Source: Desulfovibrio sp. (GTDB lineage: Bacteria; Desulfobacterota; Desulfovibrionia; Desulfovibrionales; Desulfovibrionaceae). From it: 47,232 nucleotides of DNA. Below the pieces are notes generated by a model. It ran no database searches, was not told where the DNA came from, and was given only the letters and a program-made list of their open reading frames with translations. Where the stretch lies: NCBI GenBank assembly GCA_028708865.1, contig JAQVYA010000006.1:1-47232 (forward strand), written 5' to 3'. Positions 24,674 through 31,214 of this stretch are shown here, one piece after another. A program made the translations under genes and the position numbers. Within the stretch, counting starts at the first letter, position 1, and each line of letters starts with the position of its first letter.

Positions 24674-24697
24674 AAAACGCGCGCGCCGAGCGCGCGC
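24674..24697 (-). terminator. Rho-independent terminator after hldD
   Basis: GCGCGCGC (24679-24686) and its copy (24690-24697) form an 8-bp perfect stem with a 3-nt loop. On the minus strand it is followed by GTTTT. It lies 7 bp after the hldD stop. Confidence 0.75.
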
Positions 24698-24703
24698 ACC
24701 GCA

Positions 24704-25681
24704 TCAGCTGATAAGGTACGGATCGTCCTTGGCCAGATAATTCCTTACGTAGTCCGCGGCTCCGTCCTCCAGCGAAGTGAACGGAACATCGTACCCGGCG
24801 GCGCGGAGCTTGTCCATGTCCGCCTGGGTAAAGTACTGGTACTTATCCCGGATGGTCTCGGGCATTTCAATGAACCCGATGTCCGGCTCTTTATCCATGG
24901 CGCGGAACACGGCCGTGGCCAGGTCCACCCAGGTGCGCGCCTGGCCGGTGCCCACGTTGAACACGCCGTTGGCCTCAGGATGCTCCAGCAGCCACCACAT
25001 CAGGTTCACGCAGTCCTTGACGTAGACAAAGTCCCGCTTTTGTCCCCCGTGGGGGTAGTCCGGCCGGTAGGACTTGAAGAGCTTCATTTGGCCGGTTTCC
25101 CCGATCTGCTTGTGCGCCTTGCAGATCACGCTCATCATGTCGTCTTTGTGGTATTCGTTGGGGCCGTAGACGTTGAAGAACTTGAGGCAGACGATGTGGT
25201 CCAGGATGCCGGCGCGCAGAGCCCAGAGGTCGAAGAGCTGCTTGGAATAGCCGTACATGTTCAGCGGCCGCAGGGATTCGATGCCCTGGTGGTCGTCGGA
25301 AAAGCCCTGGGAGCCGTCTCCGTAGGTGGCGGCGGAAGAAGCGTTCACGAAGCGGGCTCCGTGGTTCAGGCAAAAGCGGCAGAGGAGCTGGGTGTAGCGG
25401 TAGTTGTTTTCCATGAGGAAGTCCGCGTCCCGCTCCGTGGTGGAGGAGCAGGCGCCCATGTGCACGACGCCGTCCGTGCGGAAGGGGTCGTGCTCGCGCA
25501 CGAGATATTTGTGGAATTCGTCGCGGTGCAGGTAGTCGGCGTATTTGAGCCCCACCAGGTTTTTCCATTTTTCCGAGGTGGCGAGGTTGTCCACCACCAG
25601 AATGTCGTCCACGCCCATCCGGTTGAGCTGCCAGACCATGGCGCTGCCGATGAATCCGGCTCCTCCGGTGACGATATACAT
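24704..25681 (-). CDS. hldD: ADP-L-glycero-D-manno-heptose-6-epimerase
   Basis: The 325-residue short-chain dehydrogenase-type epimerase makes the heptose used in the LPS inner core. It has the NADP-binding TGGAGFIGSAMVWQL, MGACSSTTERDADFL, catalytic ASSAATYGDG and YGYSKQLFD (Tyr and Lys), and NVYGPNEYHK. The start is taken at ATG 25681 (MYIVTGG) because GAGGAG sits just upstream. A GTG 6 bp earlier is an alternative. It lies upstream of lptD on the same strand but is separated from it by a terminator. Confidence 0.93.
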   Translation of the reverse strand: MYIVTGGAGFIGSAMVWQLNRMGVDDILVVDNLATSEKWKNLVGLKYADYLHRDEFHKYLVREHDPFRTDGVVHMGACSSTTERDADFLMENNYRYTQLLCRFCLNHGARFVNASSAATYGDGSQGFSDDHQGIESLRPLNMYGYSKQLFDLWALRAGILDHIVCLKFFNVYGPNEYHKDDMMSVICKAHKQIGETGQMKLFKSYRPDYPHGGQKRDFVYVKDCVNLMWWLLEHPEANGVFNVGTGQARTWVDLATAVFRAMDKEPDIGFIEMPETIRDKYQYFTQADMDKLRAAGYDVPFTSLEDGAADYVRNYLAKDDPYLIS

Positions 25682-25999
25682 GGGCACTCCTCGTGCTTGG
25701 GGTTGTTTTCCGGGTGGTCCGCCCGCAGGGACGTGGTGCGCCGAACTGGCCGCGATACAATATTTTTTCCCACGCTCACGCAGGGAGCGGGCGGCGGCAG
25801 CGGTATGATCGTCCTGAAGCGGCGGTCGCTTAGGCCTTGTTTCTTACTGATTTCCGGGAGCGGACGCAACCGCGCGGGGCGCGAGTTTTTTTTGCAAGCC
25901 GCTTGCCTCGATCTCTGGAATTGGCTAGTCTTGACAATGAGAGTATTTCCATCACAGCCGAACAACAACAGTGTTTTTTAAACTTAAAGGAGCGAAGCA
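25682..25999. other. Divergent intergenic region between hldD and the VWA-OmpA gene
   Basis: About 318 bp without a credible gene. It contains an exact TTGACA (25931-25936) on the plus strand, a possible -35 for the VWA-OmpA gene, but no convincing -10 at 16-18 bp. An AT-rich stretch (25960-25990) precedes the AAGGAG of that gene. No operator was recognised. Confidence 0.4.
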
Positions 26000-27028
26000 A
26001 TGGTGAACATGAAGAAATACAGCCTGGCGGCCTGCCTCGCTGTTGTCGCCATGACCATGGTGTTTTCCACGGCCGCGTTTGCGGGCAAGAAAATTCCCAA
26101 GGTCGACAATTTCATTCTCTTTGTGGACCATTCCGGGTCCATGGCCCAAAAGTACATGGGCAACGGCGCCAAGAAGATCGATCTGGCCAAAGGCATGATG
26201 GGCAAGCTCAACGCCGCCATTCCCGAACTGGGGTACACGGGCGCGCTGTACACCTTTGCCCCCTTTGCCGGATACGCGCAGCCCGCGCCGTACCGGACCG
26301 CCGTGCTCGGCGAGGCCGTGAACGGCCTGGACACCGAGTACGAAGTCTTCATGCGTCGCACGGCCATGGGCAACGGGCTTATTGATCTGGACTCGGTCCT
26401 GGCCGGACTGGACGGCAAGACCGCGGTGATCATGGTTACGGACGGTGCGTCCAACATCGGCGCGGATCCCGTGGCCCAGGCCCAGGCGCTTTACGCCAAG
26501 TACGGCGGCAAGGTCTGCTTCCACGTGGTCAGCTATGCGGATACGGAAAAGGGACGCATGATCATCGACGAGATCCGCGCCCTGAATTCCTGCTCCGTGC
26601 CTGCGGATGGCGAGGCCCTGATGGCCGACGCCGCGCTCATGGACAGGTTTGTTGAGGATGTCTTCTTCACCGAGGCCGCCGAGCCCCAGCCCGTGGACGA
26701 GACCATTGTCTTCCGCCTGAACTTCGACTTTGACAAGTCCAACATCAAGGAAGAAATGGTGCCCATCCTGGAACAGGCCCTGATCCTGCTCCAGGAAAAG
26801 CCGAATCTCAGCTACGTGGTGGAAGGCTGGACCGACTCCATCGGCACTGATGCCTACAACCTGGGCCTTTCCAAGCGCCGCGCCGACTCGGTCACCCAGT
26901 GGCTGACCACCAACGGCATCGGCCGCAACCGTCTGGAACCGGTGGGCAAGGGTGAATCCACCAAGTTTGACAACTCCACGGACGAAGGCCGGTACCAGAA
27001 CCGCCGCGTGGAGATCCGCAGCAAATAA
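26000..27028 (+). CDS. Secreted VWA domain plus OmpA-like peptidoglycan-binding protein
   Basis: The 342-residue protein has a signal peptide (LAACLAVVAMTMVFSTAAFA, cleaved after AFA). A von Willebrand A domain follows (about 35-215) with an intact metal-site motif DHSGS and the later VTDGAS. The C-terminal OmpA domain (about 232-342: NFDFDKSNIKEEM, GWTDSIGTDAYNLGLSKRRA, NRRVEIR) should bind peptidoglycan. No lipobox or outer-membrane barrel is visible, so it is a periplasmic anchor that displays a ligand-binding VWA domain. AAGGAG precedes ATG 26000; ATG 26009 is an alternative. A strong hairpin follows. Confidence 0.88.
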   Translation: MVNMKKYSLAACLAVVAMTMVFSTAAFAGKKIPKVDNFILFVDHSGSMAQKYMGNGAKKIDLAKGMMGKLNAAIPELGYTGALYTFAPFAGYAQPAPYRTAVLGEAVNGLDTEYEVFMRRTAMGNGLIDLDSVLAGLDGKTAVIMVTDGASNIGADPVAQAQALYAKYGGKVCFHVVSYADTEKGRMIIDEIRALNSCSVPADGEALMADAALMDRFVEDVFFTEAAEPQPVDETIVFRLNFDFDKSNIKEEMVPILEQALILLQEKPNLSYVVEGWTDSIGTDAYNLGLSKRRADSVTQWLTTNGIGRNRLEPVGKGESTKFDNSTDEGRYQNRRVEIRSK

Positions 27029-27067
27029 AGTTGCGGCACAAACCATTCAATGGTAATTCGACTTCCA

Positions 27068-27114
27068 CAGGGTCCGGAGGACGGGCAACCGTTTTCCGGA
27101 CCCTGCCTTGTTTC
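27068..27114 (+). terminator. Terminator after the VWA-OmpA gene
   Basis: CAGGGTCCGG (27068-27077) and CCGGACCCTG (27096-27105) form a 10-bp perfect stem. The tail CCTTGTTTC is only moderately T-rich. Confidence 0.65.
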
Positions 27115-27153
27115 GTCGGCTTGCTTTCCCAACTCCAAAAACCACGGATTTCC

Positions 27154-27732
27154 ATGCGTCTGCACATCCTGATCATCGCCTGTGTTTTGACTTTGGCTTG
27201 GGGCGCGGGGTATGTTGCCTCGGCCGAAGAGCAAAGCGGCTCTGGCGCGGCTTCGGACTCTCAGGCCCCTCAGACCGTTGAAGCGGACCCGGGTGGGGGC
27301 GTGGCCGAAATCGACACCGGGGACGCCTCGCAAGCGCCGGACACCCCGCAGCCTTCGGCCGCAGAGCTTGCCGCGCTGCAAAAAAAGGAAGAAGAGCAGT
27401 TGCGCATGCACGCGGACTTTGCCCGCTTCTCCGATACCTGGGTGGCCCGGCTGAACCGCAGCCATTCCAACGGATACACCAATATGCGCTTCATTCAGGA
27501 CGGGGACGTGGTGCGGGCCCGTTATCATCGCATCGAAAAGCGCAGCAGCGTGGTGCGCGAGTCTCCATCCCGACCTGGCCAGTATTGCGGTATTTTGCGC
27601 TACCAGGATACATTGTACGAATGCGTGGGCCCGAGCGCCGAAGATTGCGCGGGCGGTGAATTCATCCCCGTATCCGGCACGGCCCGGGCGTTTTCCGAAA
27701 TATTTCAATTCAAGAACGGAGTCTGGCGGTAA
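27154..27732 (+). CDS. Secreted hypothetical protein
   Basis: The 192-residue protein starts at ATG 27154 with a signal peptide (MRLHILIIACVLTLAWGAGY, cleavage near VASA). A disordered Pro/Ala/Asp/Gln-rich stretch (about 25-70) and a charged helix with AAELAALQKKEEEQLRMHA follow. The C-terminal domain is compact (about 85-192: SDTWVARLNRSH, RFIQDGDVVRARYHRI, QYCGILRYQDTLYECVG) with three cysteines. No family is recognised. The ribosome binding site is poor, and the longer upstream frame lacks a signal peptide. A strong terminator follows it. Confidence 0.7.
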   Translation: MRLHILIIACVLTLAWGAGYVASAEEQSGSGAASDSQAPQTVEADPGGGVAEIDTGDASQAPDTPQPSAAELAALQKKEEEQLRMHADFARFSDTWVARLNRSHSNGYTNMRFIQDGDVVRARYHRIEKRSSVVRESPSRPGQYCGILRYQDTLYECVGPSAEDCAGGEFIPVSGTARAFSEIFQFKNGVWR

Positions 27733-27777
27733 GGTCTGGCCTGCCTGCGGCCCGGCATCCTGCCCCGTGGCCGAAAG

Positions 27778-27818
27778 CGAACGCCCCCTCGCGCATGATG
27801 CAAGGGGGCGTTCGTTTT
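27778..27818 (+). terminator. Rho-independent terminator after the secreted protein gene
   Basis: CGAACGCCCCCT (27778-27789) pairs perfectly with AGGGGGCGTTCG (27803-27814), a 12-bp stem followed by TTTT. Confidence 0.9.
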
Positions 27819-27835
27819 GGTCAGAGGAAAGACCA

Positions 27836-27870
27836 TAAAAAAGCGGCCCGGATTCAGAATCCAGGCCGCT
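27836..27870 (-). terminator. Rho-independent terminator after the flavodiiron (roo) gene
   Basis: AGCGGCC and GGCCGCT (27864-27870 and 27842-27848, minus strand) enclose a GGATT/AATCC inner stem. A run of T follows at 27836-27842. It closes the oxygen-defence cluster. Confidence 0.85.
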
Positions 27871-27897
27871 GGTATGTTCTTATCAGGCGTCGTTGGT

Positions 27898-29106
27898 TCA
27901 GCCGATTTTGGCCTTGATGGCCCGGCCAACGGCCCGCCCCAACTCCACGCATTCCTGGTAGGTCTCGTGAGTGGGGATGTGCTTGACCTTGACCGAACCC
28001 GGTTCCACCACTTCGAAGTTCATGTCCTTGAGCCATTGGGTGAGTTGCTTGACGCACTCACCGCTCCAGCCAAAGGAGCCGAAAGCCGCTCCCAGCTTAT
28101 TTTGCGGGCGCAGCCCCTTCATGTAGGTGAGCAGGTTGGCCATGCCCGGCAGGATGCCATTGTTGTGGGTGGGAGAGCCCACCAGCACGGCAGCCGCGTC
28201 AAACACCTCGGTCATGATTTCGCTGTGGTGGTTGGCCTTGACGTCCATGATGCGCACGCTGACGCCTTCATCCACCAGTCCGGTGGCAATGGCCTTGGCC
28301 ATTTTTTCCGTGGAGTGCCACATGGTGTCGTAGGCCAGCACAGCCTTGTTCTTGGGCTCCTGGCGGGCGAATTCCATGTACTTGTCCATGGCAAAGGCCA
28401 CGTCCTCACCGCGCAAGAGCAGGCCGTGGTCCGGGCAGAGCATGTCGATGTCCAGCTCCATCTCCGTGAGCGAGGCCAGGGTCTTCTGCACCACCGGGGA
28501 GTAGGGCAGCACGATGTTGGCGTAATATTCCGCCATACGTTTTTCCAGGGTGGGGCGGTCTACTTCGTCGGCAAAGCGTTCGCTGGTGGCCCAGTTTTGG
28601 CCAAAGGCATCGTTGGAAAAGGCGATCTTGGCTTCCGGCACATAGGTGAGCATGGAATCGGGCCAGTGCAGCATGCGGGTCTCGATGAACTGGAGGGTAT
28701 GCTTGCCGATGGAGATTTCCGACCCGGTGGGCACCACCTGCACGGGCCAGTCCGTGTAATGGAAGTGGGCCTTCATGGCTTTTTCGCCCATGGGGGAGGT
28801 GATGATTTTTTCGGGCTGGTAGCGGTCCACGATTTCCTTGAGGCATCCCGCGTGGTCCGGCTCCAGATGGTTGACCACCACATAGTCGATCTTACCGTCT
28901 TCACCCAGCACCTGCGCGAGGTTGCAGAGCAATTCATCCAGAAATTCGCGCTCCACCGTGTCGATCAGGGTGGTTTTTTCGTCTTTGATCAGGAAGTTGT
29001 TGTACGTGGTGCCCAGAGGGGAGCGGGAATAACCGTGAAAGTTGCGTTTATTCCAGTCCACAATGCCGACCCAGAAAATATCTTTTTTCAATTCAACCGG
29101 TTTCAT
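27898..29106 (-). CDS. roo: Rubredoxin:oxygen oxidoreductase, flavodiiron protein
   Basis: The 402-residue enzyme reduces O2 (and in some family members NO) using electrons from rubredoxin. The N-terminal metallo-beta-lactamase domain carries the di-iron motif VVNHLEPDHAG (H80, E82, D84, H85), with further ligands near residues 148-170. A flavodoxin-like FMN domain begins near residue 255 (KAVLAYDTMWHSTEKMA) with SPTHNNG and FGSFGWSGE loops. Length agrees with two-domain class A proteins. It follows the rubredoxin gene by 105 bp, across a terminator, so it probably also has its own promoter. Confidence 0.96.
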   Translation of the reverse strand: MKPVELKKDIFWVGIVDWNKRNFHGYSRSPLGTTYNNFLIKDEKTTLIDTVEREFLDELLCNLAQVLGEDGKIDYVVVNHLEPDHAGCLKEIVDRYQPEKIITSPMGEKAMKAHFHYTDWPVQVVPTGSEISIGKHTLQFIETRMLHWPDSMLTYVPEAKIAFSNDAFGQNWATSERFADEVDRPTLEKRMAEYYANIVLPYSPVVQKTLASLTEMELDIDMLCPDHGLLLRGEDVAFAMDKYMEFARQEPKNKAVLAYDTMWHSTEKMAKAIATGLVDEGVSVRIMDVKANHHSEIMTEVFDAAAVLVGSPTHNNGILPGMANLLTYMKGLRPQNKLGAAFGSFGWSGECVKQLTQWLKDMNFEVVEPGSVKVKHIPTHETYQECVELGRAVGRAIKAKIG

Positions 29107-29140
29107 GTGTCTTATTCTCCATGTTAAACAGGGGGGAACG

Positions 29141-29172
29141 AAAAAAGGAGCCGGCCCGAGGCCCGACTCCTT
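29141..29172 (-). terminator. Terminator between the rubredoxin and roo genes
   Basis: AAGGAG (29145-29150) and CTCCTT (29167-29172) flank a GC-rich, imperfectly paired core. On the minus strand six T follow. It may attenuate read-through from the rubredoxin gene into roo. Confidence 0.7.
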
Positions 29173-29211
29173 GTTGCCGAAGGCCGGTACGTGGCCATCA
29201 GCCCGGCAAAG

Positions 29212-29370
29212 TTACTCTTCCGGGCTGAAGCTGCTTTTGGGCGCGCCGCAAATGGGGCAGGTCCAGTCGTCGGGCAGATCCTCGAACGTGGTACCGGGCT
29301 GGATGTCAGAATCCGGATCACCGGTTTCGGGATCATAGACGTAGCCGCAGACTTCACATACGTAACGCAT
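29212..29370 (-). CDS. rub: Rubredoxin
   Basis: A 52-residue protein with the two classic metal loops, [15 protein letters not shown] (Cys5, Cys8) and [13 protein letters not shown] (Cys38, Cys41), which bind one Fe. It carries electrons to the flavodiiron oxygen reductase encoded next. An AGGAG ribosome binding site lies 13 bp before ATG 29370. The conserved aromatic and Pro-Asp positions ([15 protein letters not shown]) are intact. Both sides have terminators (29454-29484 and 29141-29172), so it may be expressed as a short transcript of its own. Confidence 0.95.
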   Translation of the reverse strand: MRYVCEVCGYVYDPETGDPDSDIQPGTTFEDLPDDWTCPICGAPKSSFSPEE

Positions 29371-29453
29371 CACTCTTGCTCCTGTCTATGCGACAAACCA
29401 TCCCGAAGGCGGGGGTGCCGCGCTTTGGAAAAATGGGCCCGACCGGGCCGGGG

Positions 29454-29484
29454 GAAAAAAGGGCGGGACCAGTCCGGCCCCGCC
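29454..29484 (-). terminator. Terminator between the desulfoferrodoxin and rubredoxin genes
   Basis: GGCGGGGCC and GGTCCCGCC (minus strand; 29476-29484 and 29462-29470) form a 9-bp stem with one G-T wobble and a 5-nt loop. Six T follow (29455-29460). It lies 9 bp after the desulfoferrodoxin stop. Confidence 0.85.
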
Positions 29485-29492
29485 TGTTCAAG

Positions 29493-29882
29493 CTATTTGC
29501 TGGCAGCCCAGAGGCCGTGAATATTGCAGTATTCCCGCGCCTTGAGCGGACCGGAAAGGCCGCAGATGCAGAATTCGGCCTCGGGCTTGTCCCCGGGCTT
29601 GAGCAACTTGGTCAGCACCACGTCGCCCACCTGCAACTCGATCCATTCGATCCAGTGTTTCTCCTCCATGGGATGAGGCACACTGCCGACCTTGACAACG
29701 ACCTTGTCGCCGTCCTTTTCGATCACCGGGACATGCTTTTCCTTGGCCGCGTCCACGGTGTTTTCCGTCATGAGCTTCATGTTCTCGCCACAGCAGACCA
29801 GGTCCCCCTCGCCAGCGTGGATTGCGATGACCATGTTGCCGCAGACTTCACATTTGTACACTTCACCGAGTTTGATACCCAT
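29493..29882 (-). CDS. dfx: Desulfoferrodoxin (superoxide reductase, two-iron form)
   Basis: The 129-residue protein reduces superoxide to hydrogen peroxide. The N-terminal desulforedoxin-like domain has CEVCG and LVCCGENM (Cys 11, 14, 30, 31), which hold the first Fe(Cys)4. The catalytic domain has KEKHVPVIE (with the active-site Glu-Lys and a His ligand), [14 protein letters not shown], and the C-terminal CNIHGLW (Cys and His ligands) of the Fe(His)4Cys site. Length matches D. vulgaris Dfx. It follows the rubrerythrin gene by 18 bp, coupling superoxide and peroxide removal. Confidence 0.97.
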   Translation of the reverse strand: MGIKLGEVYKCEVCGNMVIAIHAGEGDLVCCGENMKLMTENTVDAAKEKHVPVIEKDGDKVVVKVGSVPHPMEEKHWIEWIELQVGDVVLTKLLKPGDKPEAEFCICGLSGPLKAREYCNIHGLWAASK

Positions 29883-29900
29883 GGAAAGCTCCTTGTGGTT

Positions 29901-30473
29901 TTACCAGTTGGTCGCCTTGACTTCGAAATGGGCCTGGGGATGGTCGCAGGCCGGGCAACGACCCGGGGCCGAAGGGCCGGTATGGTTGTACCCACAGTTG
30001 CGGCAACGCCAGACAATGGGCTTGTCCTTCTTGAACACGCTGCCGTTTTCGATGTTGGCGATCAGGGCGCGGTAGCGCTCTTCGTGGTAGACTTCAGCCT
30101 TGCCGATGTTCTCAAACACGTCGGCAATCTGTGTGAACCCTTCTTCGCGAGCGATTTCCGCAAATTCGGGGTACATGCTGCTGTGCTCGTGCTTTTCGCC
30201 TTCAGCGGCTTCCTTAAGGTTCTCCAGCGTGGATCCGATCACCCCGGCCGGGAAGCTTGCGGTGATTTCAACCTCACCACCTTCCAGGAATTTGAACAGC
30301 CGCTTGGCGTGTTCCTTTTCGTGCCCGGCGGTCTCTTCAAAAATGTGGGAGATCTGCACGTAGCCTTCTTTTTTGGCCACGCTGGCGTAATAAGTGTAGC
30401 GGTTGCGCGCCTGCGACTCACCGGCAAAGGCGGTCAGCAGGTTCTTTTCAGTACGAGTTCCTTTCAGTGACAT
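29901..30473 (-). CDS. rbr: Rubrerythrin (peroxide reductase)
   Basis: The 190-residue protein has a four-helix ferritin-like domain with two sets of diiron ligands (AFAGESQARNRY, ETAGHEKEHAKR, EFAEIAREEGF, KAEVYHEERY). A C-terminal rubredoxin domain follows (CRNCGYNHTG, RCPACDHPQAHF). It reduces H2O2 with electrons from rubredoxin. The order is the usual one for Desulfovibrio rubrerythrin. AAGGAG lies just before ATG 30473, and a perfect palindrome (30489-30505) lies directly upstream, between perR and this gene. Confidence 0.97.
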   Translation of the reverse strand: MSLKGTRTEKNLLTAFAGESQARNRYTYYASVAKKEGYVQISHIFEETAGHEKEHAKRLFKFLEGGEVEITASFPAGVIGSTLENLKEAAEGEKHEHSSMYPEFAEIAREEGFTQIADVFENIGKAEVYHEERYRALIANIENGSVFKKDKPIVWRCRNCGYNHTGPSAPGRCPACDHPQAHFEVKATNW

Positions 30474-30488
30474 AACGTGACTCCTTTC

Positions 30489-30505
30489 GTCTGGTCAGAC
30501 CAGAC
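30489..30505. repeat. Perfect palindrome before the rubrerythrin gene
   Basis: GTCTGGTC-A-GACCAGAC is a perfect 8-1-8 inverted repeat. It lies 5 bp upstream of the rubrerythrin ribosome binding site and has no T-tail. It can form a stable hairpin in the mRNA, which could fix a processed 5' end and raise rbr mRNA level, or it could be a protein-binding site. Confidence 0.55.
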
Positions 30506-30553
30506 TTCGCTTTAGCACATCAAAGGGGGAGGGGAAACCGTTTTTGAAGATTC

Positions 30554-30952
30554 TCAACAGGTTTTTCCCTGGCATTCAGGGCAAATCCCTTCGAATTCAA
30601 TATTACACTCTTCGATGTCGAACCCCATGCAGTCCTCAGGGCCCAGCATGGGAGCCTCCAGGTGCACGGGAACATCGGCAACCCGGTGGCAGACCTTGCA
30701 GCGAATATGGGCGTGAGGCGTGGCGTTTCCGTCGAAACGCTTTTGCGCCCCGGCCGGGCCTACCTTGCGGGCCAGCCCCTGGGTGCAGAGAAATTCCAGA
30801 TTTCGATACACCGTCCCCAGGCTGATGCGCGGCATGATTTTGCGAACCATGTCGTACACTTCGTCCGCTGTGGGATGCGTGTTGACCTTGCGCAGCTCTT
30901 CCAGAATAACTTTCCGCTGTTTGGAAAGACGGTACTTTGTCTGTTCTTCCAT
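30554..30952 (-). CDS. perR: Peroxide-sensing repressor PerR (Fur family)
   Basis: A 132-residue winged-helix metalloregulator. The DNA-binding half includes KQRKVILEEL and RISLGTVYRNLEFL. The dimer half has Cys pairs C85/C88 and C124/C127 for structural Zn. The regulatory metal ligands match Bacillus subtilis PerR in identity and exact spacing: H26, D74, H80, H82 and D93 (H37, D85, H91, H93, D104 there). Asp rather than Glu at the last position is typical of PerR, so peroxide sensing by metal-catalysed oxidation is likely. It leads the rubrerythrin-desulfoferrodoxin genes and has an operator-like palindrome over its own promoter. Confidence 0.94.
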   Translation of the reverse strand: MEEQTKYRLSKQRKVILEELRKVNTHPTADEVYDMVRKIMPRISLGTVYRNLEFLCTQGLARKVGPAGAQKRFDGNATPHAHIRCKVCHRVADVPVHLEAPMLGPEDCMGFDIEECNIEFEGICPECQGKTC

Positions 30953-30975
30953 AGGGCACCTCTCGGCTTGTTCTG

Positions 30976-31011
30976 GGAATAATTCCTAATACCTTTTAGC
31001 GACACTGTCAA
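30976..31011 (-). promoter_or_regulatory. perR promoter overlapped by a GGAAT-A-ATTCC operator
   Basis: On the minus strand TTGACA (31006-31011) lies exactly 17 bp before TAGGAA (30983-30988), giving a sigma-70 promoter with a weak -10. The perfect palindrome GGAAT-A-ATTCC (30976-30986) overlaps the -10, as expected for autorepression by PerR. Confidence 0.65.
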
Positions 31012-31024
31012 GAGGCGCTCTGAA

Positions 31025-31045
31025 TGGAATCTCAAAGAAATTCCA
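31025..31045. repeat. Second GGAAT/ATTCC inverted repeat upstream of perR
   Basis: TGGAAT (31025-31030) and ATTCCA (31040-31045) repeat the half-sites of the palindrome at 30976, here spaced by 9 bp. It lies upstream of the -35. It may be an auxiliary regulator site. Confidence 0.4.
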
Positions 31046-31146
31046 ATAGATTACTCATAAGTCAAGCGGCAGGGGCACCACTTGTCATTCAAGGGCACAA
31101 ATAATCATGGTAAGGTGGATGTCAAATTCTCTGCAAAGGGGAGAGT

Positions 31147-31171
31147 GGCCGGGCGTGGTGAACGCCCGGCC
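31147..31171 (-). terminator. Hairpin after the chemoreceptor gene
   Basis: GGCCGGGCG (31147-31155) and CGCCCGGCC (31163-31171) form a 9-bp perfect stem, 44 bp beyond the chemoreceptor stop. The downstream minus-strand tail is pyrimidine-rich but has few T. Confidence 0.45.
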
Positions 31172-31214
31172 TGACCAGGGCAGCACCGGTGAATCGGCGC
31201 TGCCTGAGGACTTG

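Noticed and set aside
21344-25981. Very long plus-strand open frame of about 1545 codons
   Set aside because: It runs antisense through mutL, lptD and hldD, which have clear domain matches. GC-rich third positions create such shadow frames.
30489-30505. Palindrome as the PerR operator for rbr
   Set aside because: Its half-site (GTCTGGTC) is unlike the GGAAT half-site at the perR promoter, and it lies next to the ribosome binding site with no promoter found around it.
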